Of a DNA stretch of 46,082 nucleotides, positions 41,997 to 46,082 are shown one piece after another. Location: NCBI RefSeq assembly GCF_004151455.1, contig NZ_PRLK01000006.1:1-46082 (forward strand), read 5' to 3'. The notes under the pieces are model-generated. The model was not told where the DNA came from, made no database searches, and worked only from the letters and a program-made list of their open reading frames with translations. Made by a program: the position numbers and the translations under genes. The stretch comes from Candidatus Nanogingivalis gingivitcus. GTDB lineage: Bacteria > Patescibacteriota > Saccharimonadia > Saccharimonadales > Saccharimonadaceae. Position 1 is the stretch's first letter. Each line of letters begins with the position of its first letter.

Positions 41997-42628
41997 TGGG
42001 ACAAAAAGTAAATCCAATTAGCTTCCGTTTGCAAGCTCATAAAAAATGGGACTCACGATGGTTTGCTCCTAAAAAAGATTTTGCTAAATTCTTAATTGAA
42101 GATGACAAAATTCGCAACGCTATTGAGAAACGTTTTGCTTCTCGCCCAACAATTGATAGGGTAGAAATTGAACGAACAGAAAACCTAATAACAATTGCTA
42201 TCCACACTGCTAAAGCTGGTGTAGTAATTGGTAAAGGTGGGGCTGGCGTGCAAGAACTTAAAGCTCAACTTGAAAAACTAGTTAGCTTACCAGTACGAAT
42301 TAACATTGAAGAAGTTCGTCGCCCTGAACTATCAGCTAAATTAGTTGCTGAGAATATTGCACACCAACTAGAACGCCGAATTAACTTCCGTCGTGCTGTA
42401 AAAATGGCTTTGCAAAATGTAATGCAAGCTGGTGCTAAAGGTGTACGTATTGAGGTTGCAGGACGTTTGAATGGTGCTGAAATGAGCCGTCGCGAGAAAT
42501 TCTCTGAAGGTTCAGTACCTCTACATACAATTCGTGCAGACATTAACTACCATGGCGCAAGAGCTCAAACAGCTGCTGGTGTTATTGGTGTTAAAGTTTG
42601 GATTAATAAAGGTGAAAGGAACGACTAA
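41996..42628 (+). CDS. rpsC: ribosomal protein uS3
   Basis: The 210-residue product begins [13 protein letters not shown]. It has the KH domain [18 protein letters not shown] (about 75-92), [28 protein letters not shown], and a C-terminal domain ending [12 protein letters not shown]. It forms the mRNA entry gate. Length is normal and it shares one base with rplP. Confidence 0.96.
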   Translation: MGQKVNPISFRLQAHKKWDSRWFAPKKDFAKFLIEDDKIRNAIEKRFASRPTIDRVEIERTENLITIAIHTAKAGVVIGKGGAGVQELKAQLEKLVSLPVRINIEEVRRPELSAKLVAENIAHQLERRINFRRAVKMALQNVMQAGAKGVRIEVAGRLNGAEMSRREKFSEGSVPLHTIRADINYHGARAQTAAGVIGVKVWINKGERND

Positions 42629-43047
42629 TGGCTATTTTATTACCAAAGAAAACCGCTCACCGAAAAGTTCGTAAAGGTAAAAACCCAGGTCGTGCTACAC
42701 GTGGAAATACTGTTGCATTTGGTGATTACGGTTTAATGAGCCTTGAAAATGAGCGAATTAATTCAAGACAGATCGAATCTGCTCGTACTGCCATGACACG
42801 TTACATCAAACGTGGTGGACAAGTTTGGATTCGTATCTTCCCTCACACACCAGTTACTCGTAAACCACAAGATGTGAAAATGGGTAGTGGTAAGGGAAAC
42901 CCAGAATTCTTTGTGGCTAAAGTTAAAGCAGGAACAATACTATTCGAAATGAATGGTGTTTCTGAAGAAGTTGCACGTGAAGCTATGCGACTAGCAGGTC
43001 ACAAATTACCAGTTAAAGTTAAATTCGTAAAGAAAGGTGAAATCTAA
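42628..43047 (+). CDS. rplP: ribosomal protein uL16
   Basis: The 139-residue product has [63 protein letters not shown] and [13 protein letters not shown], all typical. It lies near the A-site tRNA elbow. In most bacteria rpmC (L29) follows; here the next start is 2 nt after the stop and is rpsQ. Confidence 0.96.
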   Translation: MAILLPKKTAHRKVRKGKNPGRATRGNTVAFGDYGLMSLENERINSRQIESARTAMTRYIKRGGQVWIRIFPHTPVTRKPQDVKMGSGKGNPEFFVAKVKAGTILFEMNGVSEEVAREAMRLAGHKLPVKVKFVKKGEI

Positions 43048-43048
43048 T

Positions 43049-43318
43049 ATGGCGACTACAATGACAGGTGTTGTTTCTAGCGCAAAAGCTAACAAAACTA
43101 TCACCGTAACAGTAACTAGCCGTGAAACACACCCAATTTACGGTAAACAATACACTGTTACACGAAAATATACAGCTCATGATGAATTAAATGAAGCTGG
43201 TGAAGGCGATAAAGTTATTATTAAAGAAACTCGCCCAATTTCTAAAACTAAGAAATTTACTCTAGTTGAAGTGGTTGAAAAAGCTCGTGGTAGTGTAGAA
43301 TTGAAAGAGGAGGCTTAA
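43049..43318 (+). CDS. rpsQ: ribosomal protein uS17
   Basis: The 89-residue product is an OB-fold: MTGVVSSAKANKTITVTVT, HPIYGKQYTVTRKYTAHDE, and KVIIKETRPISKTKKFTLVEV. ATG 43049 is preferred over an upstream in-frame GTG (43037) inside rplP, as it gives the normal N-terminus. AAAGGTGAA lies upstream. It replaces rpmC as the neighbour of rplP. Confidence 0.95.
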   Translation: MATTMTGVVSSAKANKTITVTVTSRETHPIYGKQYTVTRKYTAHDELNEAGEGDKVIIKETRPISKTKKFTLVEVVEKARGSVELKEEA

Positions 43319-43687
43319 ATGATTCAACAAGAGTCCCGTCTTAAAGTAACAGATAACAGCGGTGCAAAAGAAATTCTATGTATTCGTGTACTTGGTGGTA
43401 GCAAAAGACGTTATGCACGTGTTGGCGACATCATTGTAGCTACAGTTAAAGATGCTAACCCTACTGGAAATATCAAGAAAAAATCAGTTGTAAAAGCTGT
43501 TGTAGTGCGTACAAGAAATCAAATTCATAGAAAAGATGGTTCAACTATCTGTTTTGATGATAACGCAGCAGTAATTATCGGTGAAGATAAATCACCAAAA
43601 GCTACTCGTGTTTTCGGACCAGTGCCACGTGAATTACGTGACCTTGGCTACAACAAAATCATTAGCTTAGCACCGGAGGTACTATAA
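43319..43687 (+). CDS. rplN: ribosomal protein uL14
   Basis: The 122-residue product begins [19 protein letters not shown], the hallmark of L14, with [29 protein letters not shown] and a C-terminus ARVFG-like ([13 protein letters not shown]). It forms bridge B8 with the 30S and is the binding site of RsfS. GAGGAGG lies just upstream at the end of rpsQ. Confidence 0.96.
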   Translation: MIQQESRLKVTDNSGAKEILCIRVLGGSKRRYARVGDIIVATVKDANPTGNIKKKSVVKAVVVRTRNQIHRKDGSTICFDDNAAVIIGEDKSPKATRVFGPVPRELRDLGYNKIISLAPEVL

Positions 43688-43689
43688 TT

Positions 43690-43956
43690 ATGGCTATCAA
43701 TGGAATAGTAAAAGGTGATACTGTTGTAATCATCAGTGGTAAAGACAAAGGTGTAACTGGCGAAGTTGTTAAAGTTCTTCCTAAGAAAAATGCAGTATTA
43801 GTAGAAGGCGTTGGCAAGAAACATCGCCATGTAAAACCAAATCAATTAAACCCACGTGGCGGAGTTAAGGAAATTCATGTTCCTACTCCTGCTCACAAAG
43901 TTAAAAAAGTAGAAGCTAAAAGCGCTAAAAAATCAAGCAAAAAAGGAGATAAATAA
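43690..43956 (+). CDS. rplX: ribosomal protein uL24
   Basis: The 88-residue product has the KOW motif: GDTVVIISGKDKGVTGEVVKVLP, then VEGVGKKHRHVKPNQ and GGVKEIHVPTPAHKV. It is at the shorter end of L24 lengths. A basic Lys/Ser tail ends it. GGAGG at 43675-43679 lies in the end of rplN. It shares a base with rplE. Confidence 0.94.
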   Translation: MAINGIVKGDTVVIISGKDKGVTGEVVKVLPKKNAVLVEGVGKKHRHVKPNQLNPRGGVKEIHVPTPAHKVKKVEAKSAKKSSKKGDK

Positions 43957-44537
43957 TGGCTAAAACTACTGTTTATGTTCCACGCTTGAAAAATCTTTAC
44001 AAAGATCAATTTGTAAAAGAATTACAAAGCGAACTAGAGCTAACAAATATTCACCAAGTTCCAAAGCTTGAAAAAATTGTTGTTAGCGTTGGAACAGGTA
44101 AGAAAAAAGAAGACAAACGTTTTCAAGATTTAGTAGCAAACACTATTACTAAAATTACTGGTCAAAAACCTGTTGCTCGTCTTGCTAAAAAGTCTATTGC
44201 GACTTTCAAAATTCGTGCAGGAATGGGTGCACCAGTTGGACATAGCGTAACATTAAGAGGTGATAGAATGTATGAATTCTTAGATCGTCTTGTAAATGTT
44301 AGCTTACCACGTGTACGTGACTTTCACGGCGTTGGTGCTAAAGGTTTTGATAAAAGTGGTAACTATAATTTAGGAATTGTTGAACAATCAATCTTTCCTG
44401 AATTGAACTTTGAAGAAACTCAAATTCTTCATGGTCTACAAGTTACTTTTGTAATTAAAAATCAAGATGTTTCTCATAGCCGAGCTTTACTAGAAAAATT
44501 CGGTATTCCATTTGAGAAGAAAGGTGGAAAAGCTTAG
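43956..44537 (+). CDS. rplE: ribosomal protein uL5
   Basis: The 193-residue product has [25 protein letters not shown] near the start, [50 protein letters not shown], and [13 protein letters not shown], all typical (read in parts). It contacts 5S rRNA and P-site tRNA. AAAGGAGAT lies just upstream. Confidence 0.96.
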   Translation: MAKTTVYVPRLKNLYKDQFVKELQSELELTNIHQVPKLEKIVVSVGTGKKKEDKRFQDLVANTITKITGQKPVARLAKKSIATFKIRAGMGAPVGHSVTLRGDRMYEFLDRLVNVSLPRVRDFHGVGAKGFDKSGNYNLGIVEQSIFPELNFEETQILHGLQVTFVIKNQDVSHSRALLEKFGIPFEKKGGKA

Positions 44538-44538
44538 T

Positions 44539-44808
44539 ATGGCTAAGAAATCAATGATTGCAAAAGATCTAAAGCGTAAAAAAATGATCGAAAAATACGC
44601 TGCTAAGAGAGCAGAACTAAAAGCTGCTGGAGACCAAGAAGCATTGCAAAAGCTTCCTCGTAACTCTAGTCCAACACGTCATAAAAACCGTGACAACTTC
44701 GATGGAAGACCACGTGGATATATGCGACGTTTTGGAATGAGTCGTATAACATTTAGAATTAAAGCTTCCAAGGGTGAAATCCCTGGTGTAACAAAGAGCA
44801 GTTGGTAA
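44539..44808 (+). CDS. rpsN: ribosomal protein uS14, zinc-free form
   Basis: The 89-residue product is the long C-minus S14: [52 protein letters not shown] (about 44-75, read in parts), and a SSW end. The short type has two CxxC pairs for zinc; none is present. AGAAAGGTGG lies before ATG 44539; the upstream in-frame ATG at 44512 lies inside rplE and is not needed. Confidence 0.95.
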   Translation: MAKKSMIAKDLKRKKMIEKYAAKRAELKAAGDQEALQKLPRNSSPTRHKNRDNFDGRPRGYMRRFGMSRITFRIKASKGEIPGVTKSSW

Positions 44809-44826
44809 GAAAGGAGAAATACGAAA

Positions 44827-45228
44827 ATGTCATTACAATCAACAGACCCAATCGCTGACCTTCTTACCCGTATTCGTAATGCGGCTCTAGTTGGTAAAAA
44901 CGAAATTCGTGTTCCAAGCTCAAAAATTAAAAAAGTTGTAGCCGAAGAACTTGCTAAAGCGAATTACATTGAAGCTGTAAATGTAGAATCTGCCAGCCCA
45001 CGAGATATTCTTATTGTTACCATCAATAAAGAAGGTGAAGCTGTAAGATTTAACGAATTAACAAGAATGAGTAAACCCGGACGACGTATGTATGTTGGCG
45101 TAGAAGAAATTCCACGCGTAAAATCTGGTCGGGGTATGGTGATTCTTTCAACTTCAAAAGGTGTTATGAATGGCTTTGAAGCTAAAAAACAACGCCTTGG
45201 TGGTGAATTACTACTTAAAGTTTGGTAA
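44827..45228 (+). CDS. rpsH: ribosomal protein uS8
   Basis: The 133-residue product begins with DPIADLLTRIRNAALVGKNE and has MSKPGRRMYVGVEEIPRVKSGRGMVILSTSKGVM (about 79-112, read in parts) and a C-terminal GGELLLKVW. It binds the central domain of 16S rRNA. AAGGAG lies upstream. It closes the operon: a strong terminator follows, and rplF, rplR, rpsE and rplO, which usually come next, are not in the window. Confidence 0.96.
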   Translation: MSLQSTDPIADLLTRIRNAALVGKNEIRVPSSKIKKVVAEELAKANYIEAVNVESASPRDILIVTINKEGEAVRFNELTRMSKPGRRMYVGVEEIPRVKSGRGMVILSTSKGVMNGFEAKKQRLGGELLLKVW

Positions 45229-45244
45229 TCATAAACCTTAAAAT

Positions 45245-45277
45245 AAAAAAGAGCTCCTATATTAGGGGCTCTTTTTT
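45245..45277 (+). terminator. terminator after rpsH
   Basis: AAAAAAGAGC-TCCTA (45245-45259) pairs with TAGGG-GCTCTTTTTT (45263-45277), a 15-bp stem with one wobble pair and a TAT loop. It has U-tracts on both sides. Confidence 0.9.
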
Positions 45278-45382
45278 ATAGTTTGATAATATCCTACAAA
45301 TAGTATAAAATAGAATTATCATTTGTCAAAATATACCTTATTATTTTAGCTTATGAAGAAATTTTATATGGAGGTGGTTTCA

Positions 45383-46082
45383 ATGATGGAATCATATATG
45401 GATAATGAAGTACTGCAGGATAGTATTATGGGTTTTAATAGAATATTTAAAAAATATAATACTAATTTCGCTAATGAAATAGAGCAAGCCAGAGAAGTGG
45501 TTAAAGAAAGAAGAGGTTCTTCTACTTTAGTTTTTATAGTGGTCTGTTCTTTATTTAGCTTAATAATAGCTATACTATCGGTTTTTATGTTTGGCTGGTG
45601 GGCTATACTAGTTTTAATAACATCTTGTATTACTACTTTAATTATTATAATTACTTGTAATGCAATAGTTTCTAGTAAAGGTATTTTAATTACTTATTCT
45701 ATTTGTGAGAATAAGATAGTTAGGTGCTATCATGATGCTAGAATATGTGATAGTGAAGAGCTAGCTAAAAATACTATTGCAAGCATAACAATAAATCAAG
45801 AAAACCAAGGAATGTTAGCTTTAAATCAACATAATCAGACAATTATTAAAAATAAATTTATTACTGATATGTGCAAAGTAAGTACTATAGTGCATTCAAT
45901 AAATACTATGTACTTATTGTTATTACTTACAATAATACTATTAATGACTACTAATTATTTATTAGGTAGTACGGCTTTAATAGGCTTATCTATACTAGTA
46001 GCTGTAATATATTCTATTTATGTAGTATATACTTATAATAGATATTTATATTATAATAAGTTATCTAATTCATATATTAACT
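45383..46082 (+). CDS. unknown membrane protein, cut by the window end
   Basis: ATG 45383 follows a strong GGAGGTGG (45370-45377). The frame is open for 233 codons to the window end. The protein has a soluble, charged N-terminal part (about 1-45), two hydrophobic segments (about 48-70, 73-95), a middle soluble part with several Cys (about 100-170), and two further hydrophobic segments (about 178-197, 200-220). It ends in a Tyr-rich stretch. No family is recognised. Its strong AT bias fits the accessory membrane genes rather than the ribosomal ones. Confidence 0.6.
   Translation, partial: MMESYMDNEVLQDSIMGFNRIFKKYNTNFANEIEQAREVVKERRGSSTLVFIVVCSLFSLIIAILSVFMFGWWAILVLITSCITTLIIIITCNAIVSSKGILITYSICENKIVRCYHDARICDSEELAKNTIASITINQENQGMLALNQHNQTIIKNKFITDMCKVSTIVHSINTMYLLLLLTIILLMTTNYLLGSTALIGLSILVAVIYSIYVVYTYNRYLYYNKLSNSYIN

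Overview
The window looks like chromosomal DNA of a small-genome, AT-rich bacterium of the Candidate Phyla Radiation, most likely Saccharibacteria (TM7). This is inferred from gene content and very low GC, not from a database search. UGA is a normal stop here (it ends speD and nrdR in ATGA overlaps), so the UGA=Gly code of Gracilibacteria/Absconditabacteria is excluded. Most genes lie on the + strand. No tRNA, rRNA, CRISPR array, integrase or transposase was recognised.

Region 1 (1 to about 7.9 kb) is accessory and looks phage-derived. It starts with frameshifted remnants, including a G5-like/CSHHGGV protein with a TAG in the G5 domain. A secreted CAP-domain protein and a Q/N/R-rich virion-like coiled-coil protein follow. 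Next come a PIN-domain toxin with a small overlapping partner ORF, an AlbA_2 protein, and a chimeric effector. The effector joins a disordered phage-like N-terminus to an HPNC motif and a PD-(D/E)XK nuclease-like C-terminus. After it comes about 1.9 kb without large genes: a series of different large-loop hairpins, a 52-bp inverted repeat, a 60-bp direct repeat, and minus-strand micro-ORFs with a ribbon-helix-helix protein.

Region 2 (8.0-14.5 kb) holds a polyamine operon (speD, DUF4178-like membrane protein, membrane-fused spermidine synthase), then uppP, secY, a sortase and an unknown membrane protein. Region 3 (14.6-18.8 kb) is infA-rpmJ-rpsM-rpsK-rpsD-rpoA-rplQ-rplM-rpsI. Region 4 (18.8-27.7 kb) has a secreted-protein/PilX-like module, ftsA-ftsZ-nrdR-thioredoxin-like, clpP and a 46-aa ORF. 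Region 5 (27.7-38.7 kb) has a lipoprotein, rpoB-rpoC, a DUF3592-like protein, rnhA and a membrane glycerophosphodiesterase. Region 6 (38.7-45.3 kb) is a long ribosomal operon from rplC to rpsH, preceded by a structured leader RNA. It has no rpmC in its usual slot and ends at a strong terminator after rpsH. A partial membrane protein runs off the right edge.

Two genome-level themes stand out. First, the zinc-binding cysteines are missing from proteins that normally carry them: both zinc sites of RpoC, the zinc ribbon of NrdR and the zinc site of L36; S14 is the zinc-free type. Second, many operon-leading genes (uppP, secY, infA, ftsA, clpP, speD, the AlbA_2 gene) have a -10 box only 6-12 nt before the ATG and no Shine-Dalgarno sequence, which suggests leaderless or near-leaderless transcripts. 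Genes inside operons often keep Shine-Dalgarno sites.
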